DNA of 64,000 nucleotides from Sternotherus odoratus (taxonomy: Eukaryota; Chordata; Testudines; Kinosternidae): the NCBI GenBank assembly GCA_032164245.1, contig JAVMKO010000009.1, positions 81,882,712-81,946,711 on the forward strand, written 5' to 3'. This document shows positions 61,001-64,000 of the stretch, piece by piece. Numbering within the stretch: the first letter of the stretch is position 1; each line of letters begins with the position of its first letter. Both the position numbers and the translations under genes were made by a program. Under the pieces are notes generated by a model that made no database searches, was not told where the DNA came from, and saw nothing but the letters and a program-made list of their open reading frames with translations.

Positions 61001-62746
61001 TAAATCGATCGCCCGCAGCTCCCCCATCGACTCTGGAAGTCCAGCGTGCCGAGAGGCGCAAGCTGGAGTCAATGGGGGAGCGCGTCACCAACTGCCGCCG
61101 CCGTGGGAACGGGAGATAAATCGGCGGCAGATACGCAAACTTCAGCAACGTGATTCACGTAGCTGAAGTTGCGTATCTGCCATTGATCCCCTCCCCCCCC
61201 GCTAGTGAGGACAAGTCCTAAGTTATACTGAAGGAACTTGTAGTGTGGTCAGAGAGATGGATCCACATTTCTTCACAAGGGTGAGGTCCAGATGGTTACC
61301 AACCCTGTGTTTTCAGAGGTGATATTACTGGGAATAAGTAGCTCAGTTTTTGTGGAGTAGGAAGTGGTTTGGTGTTGATAATTGTTCCAGCTGAATTATA
61401 TAAGTAGGATGAATTTTTAAATCTTGAATTATCATTGCCCCTGGAATTATTCTTGAGGCTATAATGTGAAAATGAAATAAGCAAAAATGGCCTGGAGACA
61501 ATTATTATGCAGATATCATATCCAGGAGTGGATGACCTGGGGTCTGGTGTGTTTATGAAACAGAACAGATAGTAACTGATTCAATGCCTGAGTTATTTCA
61601 AGGCAATTCAGTACAGACATTAGCTTTTGGCTTTTCCTTGAACATGATCAAGCTAGCAAATCAAATACATGATCTCCCTTTTTGATGAGTAAAATGACCC
61701 TGGGAAAATGTTAGCCCTTCAAGCGTGGAAGGAAAAGGAAACCTCACAGAAAAACAAACAAACAAGCAGGCACTTTACCTCCTAAGTGTGGGTAATAGCT
61801 ATGGATGAGTCAAAAACAGGCATTTACTTCCAGCTCGGTGTTGCCCCAAATTATCATCACGGTGTGTGGGAAGTGCACTGATGGCAGGATGATGTGCTAG
61901 CTGCAAACAAGGATTACTAAAATATCCTGGCAGTTGGTTTTTCTTAACCTTATGATGTGCAAAATAGCGTCACTGATTTTCAGCTGCGGCCCAGGAGTGC
62001 TTGGCCCAGCTGCGTGGGTGAAAGTGTGCCCTTACCACAGCTGAGAGGTTGGCCATGAGGGAAGAGGGAAGAAGGCTGTGAAGGTAAGAATGGCCAAGGA
62101 AGCCTAACCGCTCATAGTTTTGAGTAGAAGGAAGAGAGGAAAGCTTTGAGAAAAATATGTAGGAGTAAGGCTGCCAGCGCAAGAGGAAAGTGCATTCACA
62201 CCTAGGCACAAACCACTTACTAACATCGTCGTGGTGAGAAACAGCTCTGCAGATGCAGTTTTTGCACAACATATGGCAGCAGGGGCTAGATCCTGCCCTA
62301 GGTGGAAGCAGCCAACATAGCAAATAAGAACCAGGACGCTGGCAGATACATCCAGCTGGTATCAGGCAGGATCCCTAAGGGTGGGAAGTGCTGCCAAACT
62401 CAATTTGCCAAACTCATGTCCACCTACTGACTAGCACTTGCTGTTGACTGCAGCATATGCCAGGAGCCAGCAGGGGCAGGGTGACTGGCCAATTACCTCT
62501 CTCCCCTTGGGTGTGAGGGGTATTCTGCCCAGTTGACAGGGGTAAGGTATGAGTAGTAAAGGTTCTTCACGCCCTCCTCCCAAGCCCTCGTGCACCAGCC
62601 AGCTCAGGGGGCATCAGCTCAGAGTCAAGTGTTCGCAGATTAGAAATAACTATACCTGAGAGAAGGAAAAGACTGGCTGTGACAATCAGGCCACAAAGAA
62701 ACTTGTCAGGAAAGTGATGTTCCGGACTCCACATAGGTGTCTTCAT
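6870..62746 (-). CDS. ADGRG4: ADGRG4 (GPR112)-like adhesion G-protein-coupled receptor, 5' eleven coding exons, incomplete at 3' end
   Basis: Join on the minus strand: 62746-62656, 57388-56768, 44664-44593, 43707-26860, 24331-24237, 23197-23133, 17020-16866, 13912-13786, 13225-13107, 10840-10627, 7035-6870. Every junction has GT donor and AG acceptor, and phases chain without conflict (1,1,1,1,0,2,1,2,1,2,0), giving 6,191 codons. Predicted order: signal peptide (residues 1-30), pentraxin-like domain (31-237), Ser/Thr linker and mucin tract (238-5877), a possible SEA-like segment (5878-5982), HormR (5983-6064), start of GAIN (6065-6191). Among adhesion GPCRs this combination of N-terminal PTX, very long Ser/Thr tract and HormR/GAIN is known from ADGRG4; ADGRG6 would have a CUB domain before PTX and none is seen. 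Human ADGRG4 is about 3,080 residues, so this one would be more than twice as long. Expected at the cell surface as a long-stalked receptor. Phase-1 symmetric exons could have been missed in the long introns. GPS and 7TM exons are not in the window. Confidence 0.85.
7546..8181. mobile_element. Penelope-type insertion with inverted tails, 610 bp
   Basis: A 13-bp target duplication TTTGTCAGGACAA lies at 7546-7558 and 8169-8181. Between them, 7559-7650 (GTCCTGTGGCACCTTAAAAA, TTTCGTGGGTAAAGAACCCAC) is the inverted counterpart of 8040-8165 (GTGGGTTTTTACCCATGAAAG, GGTGCCACCGGACTCC). The 390 bp between shows no usable reading frame. Confidence 0.8.
8325..8640 (+). mobile_element. CR1 LINE 3' fragment
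   Basis: Shows the typical end of turtle/bird CR1 sequence (TCTGGAAGTTGAAGCTA then AATTCTCCATCAGTGGAAAC), truncated at both ends. It matches the same segment of the fragment at 48535-49190. Confidence 0.65.
8660..9960. other. Intronic sequence, nothing recognised
   Basis: No supported exon, RNA gene or repeat. Confidence 0.4.
9962..10076. mobile_element. hAT MITE, 115 bp
   Basis: Terminal inverted repeats TAGGGTGACCAG and CTAGTCACCCTA are flanked by near-identical 8-bp duplications (CTACTGCC, CCACTGCC). Same family as the element at 24545-24880. Confidence 0.7.
10627..10840 (-). CDS. ADGRG4: ADGRG4-like coding exon 10: GAIN subdomain A
   Basis: A 214-bp exon, phase 1 in and phase 2 out. 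Acceptor TTAATCTATTCTAG|AAAATG, donor AATAG|GTAAGT. It encodes about 71 mostly helical residues ([48 protein letters not shown]), the regular amphipathic helices expected of GAIN subdomain A in adhesion GPCRs. Position directly after HormR agrees. Confidence 0.8.
10980..12415. repeat. GC-rich composite block in the intron between GAIN and HormR exons
   Basis: A block of about 1.4 kb is much richer in G and C than the flanks, with C homopolymers at 11096-11106 and 11256-11268. The segment GGTCCCTCTGGCTCTTGGGG (11413-11432) is the inverse of CCCCAAGAGCCAGAGGGACC (11310-11329), a local inverted repeat. The far end (12395-12412, CTGGTCACCCTAG) matches the hAT MITE terminus seen at 9962. Reading frames here overlap on both strands with Pro/Gly-rich products and look like GC-rich noise. 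Probably part of an hAT element with captured or satellite-like DNA. Confidence 0.4.
12453..12602 (-). mobile_element. CR1 LINE 3' fragment
   Basis: Reads TCATAGAATCATCACAGAAT, then the TCAGGGTTGTCAGGGACCTCAGGAGG and CTGCTCAAAGCAGGACC segments characteristic of the CR1 3' end in reverse orientation. Confidence 0.75.
13107..13225 (-). CDS. ADGRG4: ADGRG4-like coding exon 9: second half of HormR domain
   Basis: A 119-bp exon, phase 2 in and phase 1 out. Acceptor TTTTATTTTTTAG|CATGA, donor CAGAAG|GTAAGA. After the split Cys codon it encodes [19 protein letters not shown], the W-x-x-P-x-x-x-x-C end of a HormR domain, then LLEELPNN and a strand-like [10 protein letters not shown]. Four cysteines in exons 8 and 9 fit two disulfides of this domain. 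The tail begins the linker to GAIN. Confidence 0.85.
13786..13912 (-). CDS. ADGRG4: ADGRG4-like coding exon 8: first half of HormR domain
   Basis: A 127-bp exon, phase 1 in and phase 2 out. Acceptor TTGTTCCTAG|CTCCAG, donor AACTG|GTAAGT. It encodes [18 protein letters not shown], then a TNPAS stretch, then [14 protein letters not shown]. The spacing Cys - Trp - Tyr-Lys-Gly - Leu-Trp - Cys is the pattern of the hormone-receptor (HRM/HormR) domain of adhesion and secretin-family GPCRs. Its end joins to exon 9 to form a Cys codon (TG|C), which supplies the third cysteine. Confidence 0.85.
14130..14600 (-). mobile_element. CR1-type LINE fragment
   Basis: The AATGGCCATACTGAGTCAGA start, the CAAAGGTCCACCTAGCCCAG stretch and the TTTCATTTGGTGACCCCTA end are the common turtle CR1-type sequence in reverse orientation. 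Confidence 0.65.
15035..15673. mobile_element. Tigger/pogo-like composite MITE, 639 bp
   Basis: Ends CAGTGAAATCTCGATTTAAC and (inverted) CAGTAAACCCTCGATTTAAC, with TA on both sides, fit the Tc1/mariner Tigger group. Positions 15035-15199 alone form a complete fold-back ending TAAATCGAGGTTTTACTG, so a smaller element abuts a GC-rich body (15205-15590). The body is tandem copies of about 50-60 bp (CCCGCCGGGCTCCCCGCTGC type) in both orientations. No transposase coding. Confidence 0.7.
15674..16600. other. Intronic sequence with a short CAAGT-type simple repeat
   Basis: A short run of AGTCAAGTCA copies lies at 16092-16125. Otherwise nothing recognised. Confidence 0.4.
16600..16795 (+). mobile_element. 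CR1 LINE 3' fragment
   Basis: Has the TTTACATCAAGCCTGGATAT, TTCTATGGCCTG and GGTCACTTCTGCCTTTGGAA segments of the CR1 3' end in forward orientation. It ends about 70 bases from exon 7 of the receptor gene. Confidence 0.65.
16866..17020 (-). CDS. ADGRG4: ADGRG4-like coding exon 7
   Basis: A 155-bp exon, phase 2 in and phase 1 out, donor CAATTG|GTAATA. It encodes about 51 residues ([15 protein letters not shown] through [10 protein letters not shown]), with an amphipathic helix-like part and a strand-like end, and one sequon (NVT). Two acceptors six bases apart are possible: TTATAG|TTGTAG, which starts the exon at 17020, and TTGTAG|CTATG, which starts it at 17014. Both keep phase 2 and differ by two residues (Cys-Ser). 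It completes the segment before HormR. Confidence 0.75.
17100..18124. other. Intronic sequence, nothing recognised
   Basis: No supported exon or repeat; ends where Penelope-like similarity begins. Confidence 0.4.
18125..19285 (+). mobile_element. Penelope-like retroelement remnant with GIY-YIG endonuclease-like end
   Basis: The plus strand encodes a degenerate product. 18504-18719 reads [18 protein letters not shown], then a cysteine cluster [11 protein letters not shown], then [10 protein letters not shown]. This is the zinc-finger-like linker of Penelope-like elements. It continues after an in-frame stop (TGA near 18717) with TNVIYA and LCYV, the start of a GIY-YIG nuclease domain, then KDKCTQIR in a shifted frame. 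The upstream part (18128-18460) resembles the end of the reverse transcriptase region but is badly frameshifted. The 3' tail (19195-19285: CGACGAAGTGGGTATTAGCC and GGTGCCACAGGACTTTGTT) is shared with the short insertions at 1236, 7546, 24575 and 58587. Inactive. Confidence 0.75.
19286..23132. other. Intron between exons 6 and 7 (low-coordinate part), no further exon supported
   Basis: Two places with good donor sites were checked (20362-20387 and 21209-21270); their phases or reading frames do not fit. No repeat family recognised. Confidence 0.4.
23133..23197 (-). CDS. ADGRG4: ADGRG4-like coding exon 6
   Basis: A 65-bp exon, phase 0 in and phase 2 out. Acceptor TTTCTCTTGCAG|CTTAATG, donor GGCAT|GTAAGT. 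It encodes [21 protein letters not shown] and two bases of the next codon. It continues the folded segment begun in exon 5. The phases fit both the preceding exon (0) and the following exon (2). Confidence 0.75.
23628..23921. mobile_element. MITE with inverted ends, copy 1 (about 294 bp)
   Basis: Ends AGGGCTTGTCCTCACTGG and GTGAAGACAAGCCCT. Inside is a 28-base palindrome around CTTCAGCTACGTGA and GATCGAT-rich sequence. An inverted relative lies at 60926-61221. Superfamily not determined because no clear target duplication was seen. Confidence 0.65.
24237..24331 (-). CDS. ADGRG4: ADGRG4-like coding exon 5: start of possible SEA-like segment
   Basis: A 95-bp exon, phase 1 in and phase 0 out. 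Acceptor TTACTACAG|TTACC, donor AACTGG|GTAAGT. It encodes about 32 residues starting [15 protein letters not shown] and ending AKNLAKNW, with alternating hydrophobic residues and one sequon (NFS). Composition changes sharply here from mucin-like to folded-domain-like. The position between the mucin tract and HormR, and the alternating strand-like pattern, suggest a SEA-like or related small domain, but no diagnostic motif is present, so the fold is tentative. Phase joins perfectly to the giant exon (G|TT). Confidence 0.75.
24545..24880. mobile_element. hAT MITE interrupted by a Penelope-type fold-back
   Basis: Ends TAGGGTGACCAGATGTCCCG and TGTCTGGTCACACTA, flanked by GTCAGTTC on both sides (24537-24544, 24881-24888), an 8-bp hAT duplication. 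The element is split by a later insertion at 24575-24775. Confidence 0.75.
24564..24786. mobile_element. Penelope-type fold-back insertion, 201 bp
   Basis: Flanked by an 11-bp duplication GATTTCCTAGG (24564-24574, 24776-24786). The insert is two tails in inverted orientation that meet at GGATGCAAGCTTGTGGG: left GGCACCTTAAAGACTAAC, right GTTAGTCTTTAAGGTGCC. Confidence 0.85.
25055..25470 (-). mobile_element. CR1-type LINE fragment
   Basis: Has the ATTAAGACTGGAAGGGATCA start and TTCCTTCCCGACCCCAAATA segment seen in turtle CR1 sequence, in reverse orientation. Confidence 0.6.
25700..25985. mobile_element. Possible MITE with inverted ends
   Basis: GCAGCAGGGCTAAAAAGTGCTG with TGTGTAGACA is mirrored by TGTCTACACAACAATTTTTCAG, and TGGGTT...TGTGTAGACA recurs at the end. 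Related sequence occurs at 45850-45950 (GTGTAGACATACCCC). Class not determined. Confidence 0.45.
25986..26859. other. Intron 3' of the giant exon, nothing recognised
   Basis: AT-rich unique-looking sequence; no supported exon. Confidence 0.4.
26860..43707 (-). CDS. ADGRG4: ADGRG4-like coding exon 4: giant mucin-like exon, 5,616 codons
   Basis: One uninterrupted reading frame of 16,848 bp, phase 1 at both ends. The acceptor is TTTTGCTTTCATAG|TTTCC and the donor is AAAAAAG|GTAAGA. It opens with about 60 non-repetitive residues rich in Thr, Pro and Glu, then about 177 tandem units of 31 residues, then about 70 non-repetitive Ser/Thr/Lys-rich residues before the donor. No cysteine-bearing domain interrupts it; a variant unit has CTSA in place of STSV. 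About half the residues are Ser or Thr, so heavy O-glycosylation and an extended stalk between the PTX domain and the membrane are expected. Known ADGRG4 proteins also have a long Ser/Thr-rich exon here, but to my knowledge human ADGRG4 is not a regular 31-residue tandem array. Copy number may be misassembled or vary between individuals. Confidence 0.9.
27078..43525 (-). repeat. Coding tandem repeat, 93-bp unit, about 177 copies
   Basis: The unit encodes 31 residues around the core [12 protein letters not shown], flanked by runs of Ser, Thr and Pro. Recognisable subtypes recur: VTVPGTT, VTEPGTT, VNVPGMT, ATVPGTT and SVPRTT at the core start, and AETTASP, AETPVSP, AGTTTSP, DETTTSP after it. 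Only in-frame length changes were seen, for example units one codon short where TSTPTF replaces TSTTPTF and SSSTPRP replaces SSSTTPRP. Copy number is an estimate: 16.4 kb divided by 93. Confidence 0.95.
31580..41329 (-). repeat. Higher-order repeat, 3,807-bp period, about 2.5 copies
   Basis: Distinctive variant units recur at exactly 3,807-bp offsets: for example those at 33285, 37092 and 40899, and at 34029 and 37836. The period equals 41 units of 93 bp minus two codons, which are the two one-codon-short units found once per copy. At the upper end similarity stops near 41329, and at the lower end near 31580. Copies differ by a few single bases in the parts compared (for example C versus T at 33550/37357). 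A partial related block lies at about 28640-30110. The pattern points to recent unequal exchange or segmental duplication of 41-unit blocks. Confidence 0.85.
43708..44592. other. Intron between exons 3 and 4, nothing recognised
   Basis: No supported exon or repeat family. Confidence 0.4.
44593..44664 (-). CDS. ADGRG4: ADGRG4-like coding exon 3: 24-codon Ser/Thr linker
   Basis: A 72-bp exon with a good acceptor (TTTATCTTCTCAACAG) and donor (CTCCAA|GTATGT), phase 1 at both ends. It encodes a Gly-Ser-Glu-Glu start followed by Ser, Thr, Ala and Pro-rich residues ending in NGSTP, with one N-glycosylation sequon. Its composition matches the start of the mucin tract, and it joins the PTX exon to the giant exon without breaking frame. 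Because it is symmetric it could be skipped in some transcripts without loss of frame. The call rests on splice sites, phase and composition only. Confidence 0.65.
45395..45645. mobile_element. Possible MITE
   Basis: GGTGTAGACATTACGTACGC, GTTGACGAAAGAATTC and CTGCCTACACTGGGGG segments resemble the sequence at 60680-60925. Ends are not precise. Confidence 0.35.
46090..48534. other. Intron between exons 2 and 3, nothing recognised
   Basis: No supported exon or RNA gene. Short reading frames on both strands look random. Confidence 0.35.
48535..49190 (+). mobile_element. CR1 LINE 3' fragment, longest in the window
   Basis: Contains the GGATAATCAGCTAAACATGA stretch, the degenerate reverse-transcriptase end (TACTGGAATATTGTGTCCAG, AAATTGGAGAGGATTCAAAG) and the 3' end ATGATGGTCCCTTCTGGCCT of CR1. 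Interrupted by stops. Confidence 0.75.
49191..50214. other. Intronic sequence, nothing recognised
   Basis: No supported exon or repeat family. Confidence 0.35.
50215..50920. repeat. Dispersed repeat, copy 1 (shorter)
   Basis: Shares CAGTTGCTTATAACTTTGCC, AAATTTCAGCCAAAA, GGAATGTGCCTTTTGCCC, ATGCCACATGATGG and AAAAGTTAGGAAAT with 51588-53050 in the same order. Family unknown to me. Confidence 0.7.
51588..53050. repeat. Dispersed repeat, copy 2 (longer, with about 850 extra bases)
   Basis: Same ordered blocks as 50215-50920. Between the blocks at about 51990 and 52840 there is extra sequence, partly a degenerate G-rich tandem repeat (52200-52600, GGGACTGGCTGG-type), absent from copy 1. Confidence 0.65.
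53077..53364. mobile_element. hAT-like non-autonomous element
   Basis: End CTGCCGACCCCTG (inverse CAGGGGTCGGCAG) pairs with start CAAGGGTGCCGAAGG. GTGGCACACGAG near the start mirrors CTTGGCACACCAC near the end. Target duplication not clear. Confidence 0.55.
53411..54279 (+). mobile_element. hAT element, second member of the PKC-capture family, 869 bp
   Basis: Ends TAAGCTGACCATA and TATGGTCAGCCTA with a perfect 8-bp target duplication CATAGGAC (53403-53410, 54280-54287). It shares, in opposite orientation to the element at 1841, the GTCCCG-rich ends, the palindrome, the fold-back arms, and the pyrimidine-rich tract up to GGCCCAGGTGGGGCCATG (54190-54207). That ATG corresponds to the start codon of the captured PKC exon, but the coding part and minisatellite are missing: the sequence passes straight to the element end. 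Confidence 0.85.
54288..56767. other. Intron between exons 2 and 3 (upper part), nothing recognised
   Basis: No supported exon. The stretch 54650-55560 could be an old degraded repeat, but I cannot name it. Confidence 0.35.
56768..57388 (-). CDS. ADGRG4: ADGRG4-like coding exon 2: pentraxin-like (PTX) domain
   Basis: The 621-bp exon is phase 1 at both ends (acceptor TTTTTACAG, donor CTGCG|GTGAGT). It encodes about 207 residues forming one complete pentraxin/laminin-G-like domain. It starts just after the signal peptide with the [11 protein letters not shown] stretch, has the central [10 protein letters not shown] motif that matches the pentraxin-type His-Cys-Trp signature, a LVLGH strand, and the closing [10 protein letters not shown] and [11 protein letters not shown] segments typical of PTX domains in adhesion GPCRs. 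Several N-glycosylation sequons are visible (NRT, NVS, NST, NGT). The domain is encoded by one exon as in the mammalian gene family. This is the strongest single piece of evidence for the ADGRG4 assignment. A secreted pentraxin is unlikely, because the exon has an open donor that joins in phase to the linker and mucin exons. Confidence 0.9.
58575..58773. mobile_element. Penelope-type fold-back insertion, 175 bp
   Basis: Flanked by a perfect 12-bp duplication TTCCTAGAGCTA (58575-58586, 58762-58773). The insert starts AAATCAGAGAGGTAGCCGTG and consists of inverted tails meeting near GTTGGATTGAAGC. Confidence 0.85.
58774..60391. other. Intron between exons 1 and 2, nothing recognised
   Basis: No supported exon or repeat family. 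Confidence 0.35.
60392..60660 (-). mobile_element. CR1-type LINE fragment
   Basis: CTTAGACTTTAAGGGCAGAA, CATCATGATAATCTAATC and GACCTCTGCAG are the reverse-oriented CR1-type 3' end. Downstream similarity fades. Confidence 0.5.
60680..61240. mobile_element. MITE with a second MITE (copy 2 of the 23628 family) inserted
   Basis: The outer element has GGCTACATCTACACTACAGC at its start, GATGTCTACACTCCCTGG inside, and TAAGTTATACTGAAGG after the insertion. The inner element 60926-61221 begins AAGTGCTCGTCTTCACTACC and ends TAGTGAGGACAAGTCCT, and is inverted relative to 23628-23921, sharing the CTTCAGC..ACGTAGCTGAAG palindrome. Confidence 0.6.
61241..62655. other. Intron after exon 1, nothing recognised
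   Basis: No supported exon or repeat family. Confidence 0.35.
62656..62746 (-). CDS. ADGRG4: ADGRG4-like coding exon 1: start codon and signal peptide
   Basis: Ninety-one coding bases encode 30 residues plus one base (phase 1). The N-terminus has a 17-residue polar stretch containing Lys and His, then a hydrophobic core ([14 protein letters not shown]), which fits a secretory signal peptide cut near the exon end. The donor reads CTCAG|GTATAG. The ATG has G at -3. A good acceptor (pyrimidine-rich, then TTTCAG) ends at 62760, so the exon probably starts at 62759 and an untranslated exon lies further upstream, in or beyond the last 1.2 kb of the window. The joined codon with exon 2 is GAA, and the reading frame runs directly into the PTX domain. 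A short overlapping upstream reading frame is described separately. Confidence 0.8.
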
Positions 62747-62756
62747 TTCTGGACAT
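62706..62756 (-). promoter_or_regulatory. Short upstream ORF overlapping the ADGRG4 start codon
   Basis: Within the same predicted exon, an ATG at 62756-62754 (A at -3) opens a 16-codon frame that stops at 62706, about 40 bases past the main ATG and in a different frame. If the transcript begins upstream as the acceptor at 62760 suggests, ribosomes would meet this ATG first, and it could lower initiation at the receptor start. This is an inference; the transcript start is not visible. Confidence 0.4.
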
Positions 62757-62997
62757 ATTCTGAAAGAGATAATAACACTTACTCATTGCACCTTAGGAAT
62801 TCAAAACCCTTTACACAGATGACTAAACTGTATAAGCCTCATATCACAGATGGGAAAAGTGAGGCATAGACAGGTGAGTGAATTGCTCAGGATCACAGAG
62901 TCAGTGGCAATCATAAAAAAATGATTTCCAGTCCCCTGCTCTGAGCTCTAGACTTGCTGCCTTATAAAGCAATACATCCCAGACTTGTGTTTTTATT

Positions 62998-64000
62998 AGA
63001 GTTGCCAATTAATCGCAGTTAACTCATGTGATTAGCTAAAAAAAATCAATCATTAAAAAAATTAATCACAATTAATTGCCGTTTTAATTGCACTAAGAGA
63101 ATACCATTTGAAATGTATTAAATATTTTTGATGTTTTTCTATATTTTCACATATAGTGTAATTGAAATCAGTGTATATAATTTTTATTACAAATATTTGC
63201 ACTGTAAAAATGATAAAAAATTAGTATTTTTCAATTCACCTCATACAAGTACTCTAGTGCTATCTCTGTCATGAAACTGCAACTTACAAATGTATAATTT
63301 TTTGTTACATAACTGCACTCAAAAACAAAACAATATAAAGCTTCAGAACCTAAAAGTCCACATGGTGCTGCTACTTGTTCATCCAATCACTAAGACAAAC
63401 AAGTTTGTTTACATTTACAGGAGATAATGCTGCCCTCTTTTTATTTACAATGTCACCTGAAAGTGAGAACAGGCATTTGCATGGCACTTTTGTAGCCGTA
63501 TTTACGTGCCAGATATGCTAAACATTCATATGCCCCTTCATGCTCTGGCCACCATTCCAGAGGACATGCTTCCATGCTCATTAAAAAAAAAATGCAGTAA
63601 TTAAATTTGTGACTGAACTCCTTGGGGGAGAACTGTATGTCTCCTGTTCTGTTTTACCCACATTCTGCCATATATTTCATATTATAGACGTCTCGGATGA
63701 TGACCCAGCACATGTTCATTTTACGAACACTTTCACGGCAGATTTCAGAAAATGCAAAGAAGGTACCATGTGACATTGTAAACAAGAAGAAGGCAACATT
63801 ATCACCTGAAAATGTAAACAAACTTGTTTGTCTGAGCGATTGGCTAAACAAGAAGTAGGACTGAGTGGACTTGCAGGCTCTAAAATTTTACATTGTTTCA
63901 TTTTTAATGCAGTTATTTCTGTATACAATTCTACATTTGTAAGTTCAACTTTCATGATAAAGAGACTATAGTACTTGTATTACGTAAACTGAAAAATACT
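62998..64000. mobile_element. hAT-like element with inverted internal arms, runs off the window
   Basis: Starts with the AGTTGCCAATTAATCGCAGT end known from abundant reptile hAT repeats. 63235-63440 and 63775-63995 are inverted copies (shared GACAAACAAGTTTGTTTACA and ATACAAGTACT). The middle (63600-63750) looks like decayed transposase coding (minus strand near 63660: MAECG), broken by stops. Confidence 0.6.

Overview
The window is vertebrate nuclear DNA, almost certainly from a reptile and most likely a turtle. The reasons are a spliced gene of vertebrate type, many truncated CR1 LINE 3' ends in both orientations, Penelope-like (GIY-YIG) remnants, and numerous hAT and Tigger-like non-autonomous elements. 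The turtle assignment is an inference from repeat content. No bacterial, tRNA, rRNA or CRISPR features were seen.

One gene occupies most of the window on the minus strand, from a start codon at 62746 to a last recognised exon ending at 6870. I could join eleven exons whose splice phases all agree, giving 18,573 coding bases or 6,191 codons, still open at the low-coordinate end. Domain order is signal peptide, pentraxin-like (PTX) domain, a 24-codon Thr/Ser linker, a giant 16,848-bp mucin-like exon, a three-exon segment (possibly SEA-like), a hormone-receptor (HormR) domain with paired cysteines, and the first part of a GAIN domain. This is the layout of the adhesion GPCR ADGRG4 (GPR112). The rest of GAIN, the GPS cleavage site and the seven-helix domain should lie beyond position 1.

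The standout is the giant exon (26860-43707). It encodes 5,616 residues, mostly about 177 tandem copies of a 31-residue (93-bp) Pro/Thr/Ser unit with no stop or frameshift. Part of the array (about 31580-41329) is a higher-order repeat of 3,807 bp present about 2.5 times, with very few base differences between copies in the parts I compared.

The introns hold a nested record of transposition. At 1246-3646 a Penelope-type insertion with a 10-bp target duplication was split by an LTR-like insertion and then by a 1,648-bp hAT element. That hAT element carries a captured first coding exon of a conventional protein kinase C gene (PRKCG-like), its splice donor, and a minisatellite made from that exon-intron junction. 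A second, 869-bp member of the same hAT family, without the coding part, sits at 53411-54279. Other elements include a Penelope remnant with GIY-YIG-like coding sequence (18125-19285), three short fold-back Penelope insertions with 11- to 13-bp target duplications, a Tigger-like composite (15035-15673), a pair of MITEs (23628 and 60926), and a hAT-like element with inverted internal arms at the right edge.
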